A DNA stretch of 64,000 nt, taken from NCBI RefSeq assembly GCF_030070105.1, contig NZ_JASJOO010000002.1, forward strand, positions 124,001 through 188,000, written 5' to 3'. Numbering within the stretch: position 1 is the first letter of the stretch; each line of letters starts with the position of its first letter. Made by a program: the position numbers and the translations under genes. The notes under the pieces were generated by a model, which searched no databases, was not told the DNA's origin, and worked only from the letters and a program-made list of their open reading frames with translations. This DNA comes from Bermanella sp. WJH001. Its GTDB lineage: Bacteria; Pseudomonadota; Gammaproteobacteria; Pseudomonadales; Oceanobacteraceae. Shown one piece after another: positions 1 through 8,602 of this stretch.

Positions 1-105
1 TATTAGAACAGATTGGCATACGGTGGAATGAAAACGGGCTTCTATACTGGTTAAACATGCTAGTGGTTTTGAGAGGGAACTCTCTTATCAGCAAAAGGTT
101 TAGCT

Positions 106-1914
106 ATGAAAAAGATGTTAGCTAGGTGCTTGTTATTACCAATGGTTTTAATGAGTGCTTTTTCTTGGTCAAGTGTCACTTCAATATTTGATGCCGATCA
201 GCGCATTATCGGCGGTGTAGATAATAGCGAAACGTATCCTTGGATGGTGTCTATCGCACGTGGTTCTCATTTTTGTGGTGGGGTTTTAATCGCCAAAGAC
301 TGGGTACTTACAGCCGCTCATTGCCTTGATGATAAAACCGCTGAAGAGTTAACACTTTATATTGGCCTTGAAAACCTAACTCAGCTTTCCAGTGGTGATA
401 TGCGCAAGGCCGAGTGGTTTTTAATCCATCCCGATTATAACGACAAATTGTTTTATAGTGATTTAGCAATTATCAAATTGGCACAAAGCTCCACTCAAAC
501 ACCCATTGATATTTTGAGCCGTCAAGACACCCTAGCTCTGCAACAAAATGAACAGTTGCGCATTTTAGGCTGGGGTGTCACAGATACAGGTTCTACTTCC
601 CGTGTGCTTCAGCAAGTGGATGTCAGCTTTCAGCGGGACACTATTTGCAATAGTACGTATCCAATTAGCAGTATTTCAGATTATTGGGACCGAAGTTTTT
701 GTGCTGGCGAAGTCAGTGGTGGTAAAGACTCCTGTCAGGGTGATAGCGGCGGGCCCATTTTGGTCAAAGCAAATAATGAATGGGCGTTAACTGGATTGGT
801 AAGTTGGGGCAGTGGTTGTGCTGAGGCCGGTTTATATGGTGTTTACACTGAGGTCTCCGCCATGACTGACTGGATTGAGCAACGCCACAGTGGTGTGACG
901 TTATTGGGTGAAGAAAAATTAGGTTTTGTGGGGCAAGACAGAGCTAAACCAGGCACATTTACCTTGCTGAATTTATCTGATCAGGCGCAAGCCATTAGCA
1001 GTAAGTCGGTCAATAATATTTACTTTGATATTGATGAATCAAATTGGTTATTGGGTGATTGGTTACCAAGTGGTTCAGCTTGTGAATTTAAAGTTAACGC
1101 TCAAGGGGATTATACCGGTGAGCATTTTGCTGAATTGGCATTAGAGGTTGGTGATTACGAGGTGTCACATCCGCTTAATTCAAAAGTGTTGAATAAAATA
1201 TCTGCAACCGCACTAGATACGGATTGGCAGTTTTTTAGCGGCACGTCAAAAGATACCGAACATGGTGCTTCTTGGTATCAACAAACGGATGCTGAGCAAG
1301 GTGCGGTTATGAAATCTGGCAATGCGCCATTAGGGGGGCGCTCGGTTTTATTAACTTACTTAAATGGGCCAGTTGATACCGAGTCACAATATTTAAAATT
1401 TGAAGCGCAAGTGAATAATGGTGGCAGTAATTATTTAGGCATATATGTGAATGAACAAACGCCTGTGATTGTGAATGGTAAAAATTGGTCTAGTTATTCC
1501 GTTAAACTTGAGCCGGGCATTAATCATGTGATGTTTATTTATTTTCAATCCATGGTGTCATTGGGTTATGTACAACTAAATAATTTAAGAGTGTGTAGTG
1601 ATCGATTTAATGAGGCGAGCTGCTCAAGTGCCAGTGGTTATTACAATACACAAGACTTAGCTGTGGTAGATGACCCGTCTGTGAATGCTTCTTTGGATAC
1701 GGTATGTTCAACGATGCAATACAGTAGTCACACCATAACGTATGCTAATCGTGTTTCTAGTGATGTGGTGTTTAAAAATGAAGCGGATCGTTTGTCCAGC
1801 AGTAAGGCAACGGGCGGCATGATCGAAAGTCGACAAGGCAGTGGAGCCGTTAGCCCTTGGGTGATACTTGTTTTATCTGTATTAGGGTTGATGCGTAAAC
1901 CTAAATGGCGGTAA
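106..1914 (+). CDS. secreted trypsin-like serine protease with C-terminal sorting tail
   Basis: Exported S1-family (chymotrypsin-fold) endopeptidase of 602 residues. A signal peptide covers about residues 1-25. The zymogen cleavage motif RIIGG follows at 33-37. The catalytic triad is H72 (TAAHC), D119 (DLAII) and S214 (GDSGGP). D208, six residues before the serine, predicts cleavage after Lys/Arg. The protease domain ends near residue 265; about 300 residues of beta-rich, unassigned sequence follow. The last 25 residues run GSGAVS, a hydrophobic helix, then RKPKWR, which resembles a GlyGly-CTERM (rhombosortase-processed) anchor. The 105 bases before it hold no gene. Its 3' end overlaps the convergent gene by 14 bp. 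Family is certain; the sorting tail is a good inference. Confidence 0.9.
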   Translation: MKKMLARCLLLPMVLMSAFSWSSVTSIFDADQRIIGGVDNSETYPWMVSIARGSHFCGGVLIAKDWVLTAAHCLDDKTAEELTLYIGLENLTQLSSGDMRKAEWFLIHPDYNDKLFYSDLAIIKLAQSSTQTPIDILSRQDTLALQQNEQLRILGWGVTDTGSTSRVLQQVDVSFQRDTICNSTYPISSISDYWDRSFCAGEVSGGKDSCQGDSGGPILVKANNEWALTGLVSWGSGCAEAGLYGVYTEVSAMTDWIEQRHSGVTLLGEEKLGFVGQDRAKPGTFTLLNLSDQAQAISSKSVNNIYFDIDESNWLLGDWLPSGSACEFKVNAQGDYTGEHFAELALEVGDYEVSHPLNSKVLNKISATALDTDWQFFSGTSKDTEHGASWYQQTDAEQGAVMKSGNAPLGGRSVLLTYLNGPVDTESQYLKFEAQVNNGGSNYLGIYVNEQTPVIVNGKNWSSYSVKLEPGINHVMFIYFQSMVSLGYVQLNNLRVCSDRFNEASCSSASGYYNTQDLAVVDDPSVNASLDTVCSTMQYSSHTITYANRVSSDVVFKNEADRLSSSKATGGMIESRQGSGAVSPWVILVLSVLGLMRKPKWR

Positions 1915-2641
1915 TGTGTTTTAAGCGCTTAATGTAATAACTTAACGAAAACCCTAGTTTTTTTGCTAGGGTTTTTGTGTTTTTGGGTAACAAAAAGTCT
2001 GCATTGGGTAATGATTTACCGGCATAAATGATTAAATTTCCGCCGCCACTGTTGCACATATAAAGGCATTCAAAGTCATGGTTTAATTGCTGCAAAATCT
2101 CTGTGTTTAAATCATGATCTAACCAATAATTAAGCACAAACCATCCGTCTTTTGTAACGCGCTTTGCACAGCTTTTTAAGAAATCTCGCTGCATTTGAGT
2201 TTCATCAATACCGTGATGATGGTACATGTCGGCGACCAATAAATCGTAATTATCGTCATTGCTTTGAATATGGCTTAACCCGTCACTGTGAACCACGGTG
2301 AGTCGCTCGTCGTGTTTGGGTAGGGCAAAGTAGCGATGAGCAACCCTTACCACATCGGCGCGAAGCTCCACGGCTTTTATTTTTATTTCGTCACATGCGT
2401 TTAAGAATGAATAAACAAGGGTGCCACCTCCTAATCCCATGACACAGATGGATTTAGCGTCACAAAAGAGCAGGCTGAGCATAATTGCACGGCTATATTC
2501 ATGTTGCGGGATATGAGGTTGTGCTTTTATTTGGCAACTTTGTTCGTGTTCATTGCCAAATGTAAGGTAGCGTTTGGCTCCGTCATCTAGGACTTCAATG
2601 GTGCCATATTCATCAATGGTTTTATGAATGGATTTTAGCAT
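1901..2641 (-). CDS. spermidine synthase-like (PABS-fold) protein
   Basis: Protein of 246 residues with the Rossmann fold of the spermidine synthase/SAM-methyltransferase group. The nucleotide-binding glycine cluster is GLGGGT (69-74), the ribose-binding acid E92 follows the next strand, and the D120-G and D138-M-Y positions match the motif order of the family. True spermidine synthases carry GGGDGG here and a tyrosine-rich N-terminal beta domain. This protein lacks the motif aspartate, so aminopropyl transfer should not be assumed. No Shine-Dalgarno sequence is evident before the ATG. It converges on the protease gene and is not in an obvious operon. Confidence 0.7.
   Translation of the reverse strand: MLKSIHKTIDEYGTIEVLDDGAKRYLTFGNEHEQSCQIKAQPHIPQHEYSRAIMLSLLFCDAKSICVMGLGGGTLVYSFLNACDEIKIKAVELRADVVRVAHRYFALPKHDERLTVVHSDGLSHIQSNDDNYDLLVADMYHHHGIDETQMQRDFLKSCAKRVTKDGWFVLNYWLDHDLNTEILQQLNHDFECLYMCNSGGGNLIIYAGKSLPNADFLLPKNTKTLAKKLGFSLSYYIKRLKHITAI
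1948..1980 (+). terminator. intrinsic terminator of the protease gene, inside the convergent CDS
   Basis: A perfect 10-bp stem (1948-1957 with 1966-1975, arms AAAACCCTAG/CTAGGGTTTT) with an 8-base loop is followed by a T-rich tract on the plus strand. It lies within the C-terminal coding part of the minus-strand methyltransferase-fold gene, so the same bases encode protein and end the protease transcript. Confidence 0.75.
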
Positions 2642-2803
2642 TTTGCGGCTAGACGCAAGCTGAGGTTCGTATTCTTGGGATATGCGCGCATGGCTTAATT
2701 TACTGTCCCTTAAAATCTGAGCTGAATGACATTAAGGGCGCTAATGTTATAGAAGTCTATAACCGAATTAAAGACACTAGGCAGAAAGGGAGATACAGGA
2801 CAT

Positions 2804-2826
2804 AAAAAACCGCCAATTGGCGGTTT
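2804..2826 (-). terminator. intrinsic terminator downstream of bfd
   Basis: Perfect palindromic hairpin (2807-2826, arms AAACCGCCAA/TTGGCGGTTT). Read on the minus strand it ends in a run of six T, immediately downstream of the bfd stop codon. Confidence 0.85.
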
Positions 2827-2846
2827 GATGGGGGCTAATGTTTACA

Positions 2847-3044
2847 CTAGGCCACTTGTGGGATCAGAGCATCGTAGAAGGCGCATGTCTGGCTCGCTTT
2901 CACCATTTCTTTGCAGGTATTGCCACATTGACCACAATCACCGGCAACACCCAGTTCTTCGCGTAACGCTTTATAATCAGCGCCATTATCGATGGCTTGC
3001 TGAACTTGGCGCTCTGTAATTCCTTTGCAAAGGCACACGTACAT
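2847..3044 (-). CDS. bfd: bacterioferritin-associated ferredoxin Bfd
   Basis: Small (65-residue) [2Fe-2S] ferredoxin that reduces bacterioferritin to release stored iron. The four cluster cysteines have the Bfd spacing: C4-x-C6 and C37-x2-C40. The start at 3044 (MYVCLCKG) is chosen because Bfd proteins begin directly at this motif; an upstream in-frame start would add 25 unlikely residues. A Fur-like site lies 48 bp upstream, as expected for an iron-repressed gene. No bacterioferritin gene is adjacent. The PepSY gene upstream on the same strand ends 91 bp before the start. Confidence 0.92.
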   Translation of the reverse strand: MYVCLCKGITERQVQQAIDNGADYKALREELGVAGDCGQCGNTCKEMVKASQTCAFYDALIPQVA

Positions 3045-3091
3045 AGTGATGAACCCATTAAATTTGTCTATGGGCCTAATAGTAGTGTAAA

Positions 3092-3106
3092 TGAGATGGA
3101 TTATCA
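3092..3106 (-). promoter_or_regulatory. possible Fur box upstream of bfd
   Basis: On the minus strand the 15-mer TGATAATCCATCTCA matches the 7-1-7 Fur consensus TGATAATnATTATCA perfectly in its left half and at 4 of 7 positions in its right half. The position, just upstream of bfd, fits iron control. It is a single imperfect site. Confidence 0.4.
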
Positions 3107-3135
3107 ATAGCATTGCCAAAAGAAATTATATGTTA

Positions 3136-3693
3136 CTAACTAAGGTTAATTGCACCCACTAAAACCAGGATACCTGCACCTAAGGACAATAGGGTTGTAC
3201 GGCGGTATTTAGGCATGCCAAGACCCATTAATACGCCACTGATCATAATCACCAGAAGACCTAGTGCCATAAACGCACCATAAAGCTTAAATACCGTGCC
3301 TCCCTTGGCCTTATGTAATTGAACTAATTGTCGGTAGGCACCGGTTTCTTTAACGTCTAATTGGACAAGTTGACTGCCTTTGGTGGTGGTTAGGCTGATG
3401 TCTGTTTCGCTGCCGGTCCATTCGAGCACATGGCTATGCTCGGTGGATTTGAGCTTAGCGGCACCACTGGGATAAGGGTGTTGTTGTTTGTCCAGTTCTT
3501 GCTGAGTAAACGTGATTAGGCTGGCTAGGTCGCCCTGCAAAGGTGTTGCAATGGGTAGTTTGAATGTTTGTGTGTCATAACCCCCTTTTACCCCCCATGT
3601 ATAAAAACCACCTGTGATGGCATACATGGTAATGGCAGGCAGTAAAATGGCGGCCAGAATTAAATGCAATTTCATAAGTTGAGCGCGCTTCAT
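3136..3693 (-). CDS. PepSY-associated transmembrane protein
   Basis: Inner-membrane protein of about 185 residues: a transmembrane helix near the N-terminus, a periplasmic domain of roughly 90 residues, and two closely spaced C-terminal helices. The order resembles PepSY-associated TM (PF03929-like) proteins, often found with iron or siderophore uptake and ferric reduction. The ATG at 3693 is preferred because GAAGG lies 5 bases before it; an ATG 12 bases further upstream would bury that site. It lies just upstream of bfd on the same strand, so the two may share iron regulation. The substrate is unknown. Confidence 0.6.
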   Translation of the reverse strand: MKRAQLMKLHLILAAILLPAITMYAITGGFYTWGVKGGYDTQTFKLPIATPLQGDLASLITFTQQELDKQQHPYPSGAAKLKSTEHSHVLEWTGSETDISLTTTKGSQLVQLDVKETGAYRQLVQLHKAKGGTVFKLYGAFMALGLLVIMISGVLMGLGMPKYRRTTLLSLGAGILVLVGAINLS

Positions 3694-3779
3694 GAAAACC
3701 TTCATATATAAATGACTGATGCTTTATTTTGATCTAGAAAACTTAACACAACCTTAAAGACAATTTGATGTACACAGTC

Positions 3780-4790
3780 TTAGGTGTGGTGAGCCATTTG
3801 ATTGCGCCATTGGATAGGCGAAAGTCCTGTGGCTTTTTTAAATGCCCGTGAAAACCCACTGATGTCACTATACCCTAATATTTCTGCTAATAAGGTGATG
3901 TCGATTCTACTAGAGGTTAAATACCAGCACCCTGTTTTGATGCGGATGTCGTGTAATAAAACCTTAAAAACCACGTCTTGCTCTGAAAGACGACGTTGAA
4001 GGGTTCGCCTGCTTATATTTAACAGATCGGCAATGTTATCAATAGATTGATTTTTATCCCCCATGGTTTGCTGTATTAAAGAGGATACGCTTTGCACGAT
4101 ATCGTCATGCTGTTGATCAAATTTTTGTAAATAATGATGGGCAAATGCATGGATGGTTTTATCTGCATTGGGGATGGGCGTATCTAAATAATGGGCGGGT
4201 ATGACCAATTGATCGTGTTCGCAGTTAAATACCACGGGCATTTTAAAATACTTTTCATAAGCCGATTGCTGACTCAGTGCGGCGTGACTGAGCTCTATGC
4301 GAATACCGCGAAAATTATTTCCCATAACTAAACGGCACAGTTGAAAACAGGCGCTAAATGAAAGCTCTTTGTATTGCCTGGTATCGGATAAATCATGGAA
4401 TATTTCATAACGGCGTAAATATAGGTTGTTCCCTTGTTGTGTGTAATCCCAGTATTCAGATTGATTATGAAAGGCCATAAAACCACGGGCGGCATTTAAT
4501 GCTTGGCGGGGCGTTGTGCAGTTTTTGAGTAATAATCCAAGTGGCCCCAAAATGCGGAAGTCTTGTTTGGCTCCAAGGCGTAAACCAAAGTCAGGGCAAT
4601 CAAATGTTGCTGCGCTGTTTTGTAATAACGCAACAAAGTCATGAATGGGCATCACGTTTTCTGGGGTATTAATAAAGGCCATATCGCAGCCTTGTGTCAC
4701 CAGCCATTCATCAGCATTAACGTTTAGCTCGGCCAATAATGCATCTATACCAAATAGCGCACTGGTTTTGATGTGGAAGGTTTGAGTCAT
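3780..4790 (-). CDS. AraC-family transcriptional regulator
   Basis: Regulator of 336 residues. The N-terminal ~190 residues resemble the arabinose-binding-like sensing domain of the OruR/ArgR/GadX type; the C-terminal ~95 residues (from about 240) form the double helix-turn-helix (core SIDNIADLLNISRRTLQRRL; second helix pair ending GLSPIQWR). It is divergent from the amidohydrolase gene at 4940 across a 149-bp intergenic region that should hold both promoters, so control of the amidohydrolase and following SDR is the natural inference. The inducer is unknown. Confidence 0.85.
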   Translation of the reverse strand: MTQTFHIKTSALFGIDALLAELNVNADEWLVTQGCDMAFINTPENVMPIHDFVALLQNSAATFDCPDFGLRLGAKQDFRILGPLGLLLKNCTTPRQALNAARGFMAFHNQSEYWDYTQQGNNLYLRRYEIFHDLSDTRQYKELSFSACFQLCRLVMGNNFRGIRIELSHAALSQQSAYEKYFKMPVVFNCEHDQLVIPAHYLDTPIPNADKTIHAFAHHYLQKFDQQHDDIVQSVSSLIQQTMGDKNQSIDNIADLLNISRRTLQRRLSEQDVVFKVLLHDIRIKTGCWYLTSSRIDITLLAEILGYSDISGFSRAFKKATGLSPIQWRNQMAHHT

Positions 4791-4939
4791 ATTGAGTTAT
4801 GGCTATTTCTGTGTCATCAGTCTGCATAGCTTGGCACCAAATGACAAGAAATCCAAGTGATCAGCTCGTATCTTAGGTTTAATCCAAGAAAGATCGACTC
4901 ATAAAAAAATAACAAAAATAAAAACATAAGAGGTGTGTA

Positions 4940-6679
4940 ATGGCTCAATACGACACGATCATCAATGATGGGCGATATTTTGATGGCACAGGTGCGCCAT
5001 CCTCCATTCAGAATGTTGCTATCAAAGACGGGCGGATTGCCCTTGTCACACCCAATGAGATTGAAGATGTTGATTGCCAGCATATTATCAACGCTCACGG
5101 TAAATGGGTGACCCCAGGGTTTTTAGATACCCACACGCACTATGACAGTGAGCTTATTGTGAGCCCTAGTTTGTCTGAGTCAGTTCGTCATGGTGTGACG
5201 ACAGTTTTGGTGGGCAGCTGCTCGTTAAGCATGATTTGCAGCGAAACCGAGGATGCATCCGATATTTTTACCCGTGTTGAGACGGTGCCCCGTGAAAAAG
5301 TGTTACCGATTTTGCAAAAAAATAAAACATGGAATACACCAAAACAGTGGGTTGAGTTTATAAAAACCTTACCCCTTGGCCCCAATGTAATTAGTTTTTT
5401 AGGACACAGTGATTTACGCACCGGTGTCATGGGGCTAAGTCGAGCGACCGACCGAAATATCAAGCCCACCGAAACTGAAATGCAAAAAATGGAAAGCCTG
5501 TTAAAAGAAGCATTGGATGAAGGTTTCCTGGGGCTGTCTACCATGTGCCTCAAGTGGGACAAGATCGACGGTGACCGTGAATGGTCAAAAAGTTTACCCA
5601 GTACTTACGCCCACTGGAAAGAAGTGTCCCGCTTAAATGATTTATTACGACAATACGATCGTGTGCATCAAGGGGCGCCTAATGCCGCTCAGGTGTTGCA
5701 GATTAATCAGTACATGCGCGAGTGTATGGGGATATTTAAAAAGAAATTAAAAACCACCTTAATTAGCCGCATGGATTTAAAAGGCAGTGTGTATTTAAGC
5801 AAAATTACCAATATTGCCGCTCAGATCACTAACTTTTTTAATGGTGATTTTCGTTGGCAGGTTTTACCAACCCCTTTTACGGTTTACGCCGATGGCATTG
5901 ATGTGGTGTTTTTTGAAGAATTTGGTGCTGGTGAAATGGCGCTTGATTTAAAAACCGAGGTTGAGAGAAACAGTTTATTAAAAGATGAAACCTATCGTCG
6001 AGACTTTCGTAAATTTTATGGTGAAAAATTAAGCCCAAGGGTTTGGCAACGTGATTTTGGTGATGCCATTATTTTAGATTGCCCAGATGAAAGCATTGTG
6101 GGGAAAAACTTCGACGAAGTAGCAAAGGCACGTAATGTTCATGTGGTTGATTTATTTTTAGATTTGGTTGTTGAATACGGAAAGAAATTACGCTGGTACA
6201 CAACGGTGGCTAATCATCGTAAAAGTGTGCTTAAAAACATGGTGAAAGATAAAAAATCATTGATCACATTTAGCGATGCCGGTGCCCACATTCGTAATAT
6301 GGCATTTTATAATTTACCCCTGCGTATGTTGAAGTTAGTGAAAGAAAGTATTGACGAAAATCAGCCTGTGATGAGCATGGAAGAAGCTGTTTGGCGCATG
6401 ACCGGTGACCAAGCCGACTGGTTTAATGTGGATGCTGGAAAAATCCGAGTGGGGGATCGAGCCGATGTAGTGGTGATTGACCCAGCAGGGTTTCATCAAA
6501 ACTTAGAAGAGGTGAGCTGGGGTGAGATGGAGAATTTTGGTTTGCAACGTTTAGTGAATCGAAACCCTGGTATTGTTGAACATGTTTTTATTAATGGCAA
6601 ACACGCTGTGCGTGATGGTGAACTGCAGCCTGAACTGGGGCAGCAAATGGGTTTTGGTTGCTTTATTGCTGCAAAGTAG
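4940..6679 (+). CDS. N-acyl-D-amino-acid deacylase family amidohydrolase
   Basis: Zinc-dependent amidohydrolase of 579 residues, resembling D-aminoacylases (N-acyl-D-amino-acid deacylases). Metal-binding HxH is H65-T-H67 in the typical PGFLDTHTHYD context; C94 in GSCS sits at the position of the bridging cysteine of D-aminoacylase; D446 in SDAGAH is the catalytic aspartate. The C-terminus returns to the beta-sandwich (RVGDRADVVVIDP). A GAGG-type ribosome site precedes the ATG. Substrates of this broad family include acyl-D-amino acids, hydantoins and unknown amides, so the exact reaction is open. Context: divergent AraC gene and downstream SDR gene. Confidence 0.8.
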   Translation: MAQYDTIINDGRYFDGTGAPSSIQNVAIKDGRIALVTPNEIEDVDCQHIINAHGKWVTPGFLDTHTHYDSELIVSPSLSESVRHGVTTVLVGSCSLSMICSETEDASDIFTRVETVPREKVLPILQKNKTWNTPKQWVEFIKTLPLGPNVISFLGHSDLRTGVMGLSRATDRNIKPTETEMQKMESLLKEALDEGFLGLSTMCLKWDKIDGDREWSKSLPSTYAHWKEVSRLNDLLRQYDRVHQGAPNAAQVLQINQYMRECMGIFKKKLKTTLISRMDLKGSVYLSKITNIAAQITNFFNGDFRWQVLPTPFTVYADGIDVVFFEEFGAGEMALDLKTEVERNSLLKDETYRRDFRKFYGEKLSPRVWQRDFGDAIILDCPDESIVGKNFDEVAKARNVHVVDLFLDLVVEYGKKLRWYTTVANHRKSVLKNMVKDKKSLITFSDAGAHIRNMAFYNLPLRMLKLVKESIDENQPVMSMEEAVWRMTGDQADWFNVDAGKIRVGDRADVVVIDPAGFHQNLEEVSWGEMENFGLQRLVNRNPGIVEHVFINGKHAVRDGELQPELGQQMGFGCFIAAK

Positions 6680-6798
6680 TACTGAAAATTAACGAATAAA
6701 TGCTGGCTTAATATGCTGATGATATTGTCTTGTGAAGACACCTTATGTGTTCATGTTGTCTGTTAAGCTGGCAATACAAAAATAAGATGTAAATAAAT

Positions 6799-7608
6799 AT
6801 GAAAGCAAAAAAAACAGTGGTCATTACCGGTGGCTCAAGCGGCATTGGTTTGGATTTAGCAAAAGCGTATGTGCAGCAAGGTTGTGATGTGGCGTTGTTG
6901 GCTCGTAATCAAGCTCGTTTAGATGAAGCGGTTTCACTTTGTAAGGGGTTAATGAAAACCGCAGATCAAGTTATTAAGGCTTACAGTGTGGACGTGGCGG
7001 ATGCCCAATCATTGTCTAAATGTGTGAGTGATATTAAGCAAACCTTATCGACCCCTGATATTTTAATTTTAAGCGCGGGTATTGTGGCCAGTGAACGCTT
7101 TGTGGAACAAAGCGATGCTGGGTTTGAAAATATCATGCAAACCAATGTGATGGGCAGTCGCTTAGTTGTACGGGCATTTATTAACGATATGATTTTACAA
7201 AAAAGTGGGCAGATTTGTTTTGTAAGCTCCCTCGGTGGCATTATTTCAACCTATGGGTATAGCGCCTATAGCGCGTCAAAATTTGCAGTGATTGGTATGG
7301 CTGGAGCATTGCGACAAGAAATCGCCGAATATGGCGTGGGTGTGAGTGTGCTTTGCCCACCCGAAGTAGATACGCCTATGGTGGCCAAAGAGTCAGAACA
7401 TATATTGCCGCAAACCCGTTTTATTAAAGATATCGGTGGTACGCTGAATGTGAAAACCGTGACTAAATCGGCTCTTGCAGGCATTGATAACAATAGATTT
7501 ATTATTGTACCTGGGCTGATGGCCAAAATTTCTTACGCTCAGGCCCGTTTTATGCCAAGGATTTTTGGCTGGTTTATGCAATTACTTGTGAATTATTCCA
7601 GTAAATAA
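6799..7608 (+). CDS. SDR oxidoreductase, 3-ketodihydrosphingosine reductase-like
   Basis: Classical short-chain dehydrogenase of 269 residues. NADP(H)-binding GGSSGIG at 11-17, SSL at 143-145, and catalytic Y157-x3-K161 (YSASK). The motif CPPEVDTPM resembles the substrate loop of 3-ketodihydrosphingosine reductases, and a hydrophobic C-terminus suggests membrane association, but with no sphingolipid gene nearby the substrate stays open. It lies 119 bp downstream of the amidohydrolase in the same direction and may be co-regulated by the AraC protein. Confidence 0.82.
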   Translation: MKAKKTVVITGGSSGIGLDLAKAYVQQGCDVALLARNQARLDEAVSLCKGLMKTADQVIKAYSVDVADAQSLSKCVSDIKQTLSTPDILILSAGIVASERFVEQSDAGFENIMQTNVMGSRLVVRAFINDMILQKSGQICFVSSLGGIISTYGYSAYSASKFAVIGMAGALRQEIAEYGVGVSVLCPPEVDTPMVAKESEHILPQTRFIKDIGGTLNVKTVTKSALAGIDNNRFIIVPGLMAKISYAQARFMPRIFGWFMQLLVNYSSK

Positions 7609-7627
7609 TAAACAGCAGTTGAATTGG

Positions 7628-7865
7628 AAAAAGGCATGCTCAGTACACAGCTGTCCCACAAATAAAATTTGATTAATCCTCATCCAAAAAAACGTCATCC
7701 CCGACACGAGGAGCGCTTTGATCGGGGATTCACCTCTACTTTTGTGAAGGATTTGAGTGTTTCATCGGTCAGTTTATGGAATTGGACCTCGCGTTCGCGG
7801 GGGAGACGTGAAACTTCTGTTGATTTTTAAACTATGAGACAGCAGTGTACTGGGCATGCCTTTTT
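7628..7865. repeat. nested inverted-repeat element (MITE/REP-like) between convergent genes
   Basis: The 261-bp gap between two convergent genes is almost filled by nested inverted repeats. The outer arms (7633-7660 and 7833-7860, both beginning GGCATGC when read inward) match at 24 of 28 positions and are flanked by A-runs on the left and T-runs on the right. Inside are a perfect 8-bp hairpin (ATCCCCGA at 7697-7704 with 7722-7729) and a second hairpin (7787-7802, around CGCGTTCGCG). The block starting CGTCATCCCCG at 7693 and the block ending at 7808 are themselves roughly inverted, like REP/BIME units. The outer arms could act as a bidirectional terminator. Confidence 0.7.
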
Positions 7866-7869
7866 TATT

Positions 7870-8520
7870 TTACTTTGAGCTTTGCCAATCAAAATACGCG
7901 GAATAAAAGTACACGCCAATTAATAATGCTAACCACCACTCGATGGCGTTAACAATATCATCACCGCTGTCTAACGCTTTAAGAGCAAGTGCGATGGCAA
8001 TCATGATGCCTTGAATCATCACCGATGCCCATTTGATTTTTAGTGACATATTAGAAAGTGTGGGTTTAATTTCTTTTTGTAAACACAAAACAAGATGCAA
8101 AACTTGCGCTAAAAAAGTGACTAAAAAGAATAAGATAGCCCCCGTTACATGAACGTCCCAGTTGATGGCTTCTCTTGGTGGAATTAAAACCGCGGTGGCC
8201 ATGATTAAAAGTAGGGCACCTATTATTCCTAATATTGAACTTGCCCCATTTAACCAAGTGCTGGTTAAGGTTTGTATTTGTTTAAAGCTTACCGCCCACC
8301 ACATGATAAAAAACGCACACGCGGCAATCATGCCACCACGAAAAACATAGCCTTCTGGGCTGTAAATACCTGCGTCGGTAATATTTAAACACCCTTGTAA
8401 AAACGGATTACAGCTTTCAACTTTTGGGTGATCAAATTGTAAGGCAATGATGTAACTGAGTAATATGGTCCCTTGGCTTAGAATTAAACAAGTAAGGGCC
8501 AGTAATGGTTTTAAGCTCAT
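7870..8520 (-). CDS. Frag1/DRAM/Sfk1-like multi-pass membrane protein
   Basis: About 216 residues with five or six predicted membrane helices. The first loop carries C-N-P...G-C-L-N-I-T-D-A-G...PEGYVFR, which resembles the conserved loop of Frag1/DRAM/Sfk1 (PGAP2-related) proteins; bacterial members have no settled function. The ATG at 8520 is chosen because AAAAGGTG lies 5 bases upstream; a start 18 bases earlier would place that site inside the gene. It converges on the SDR gene across the inverted-repeat element. Confidence 0.55.
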   Translation of the reverse strand: MSLKPLLALTCLILSQGTILLSYIIALQFDHPKVESCNPFLQGCLNITDAGIYSPEGYVFRGGMIAACAFFIMWWAVSFKQIQTLTSTWLNGASSILGIIGALLLIMATAVLIPPREAINWDVHVTGAILFFLVTFLAQVLHLVLCLQKEIKPTLSNMSLKIKWASVMIQGIMIAIALALKALDSGDDIVNAIEWWLALLIGVYFYSAYFDWQSSK

Positions 8521-8602
8521 AAAACACCTTTTAAACAATATGCGCTGATGTTGGCACTATAATGATTTATCATTAGTTTTTCTATTTCTACAAGGCAGGC
8601 TC

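Noticed and set aside
1901-2641. Spermidine synthase (speE)
   Set aside because: The GGGDGG motif is replaced by GLGGGT and no speD or polyamine synthesis gene is adjacent, so only the fold is called.
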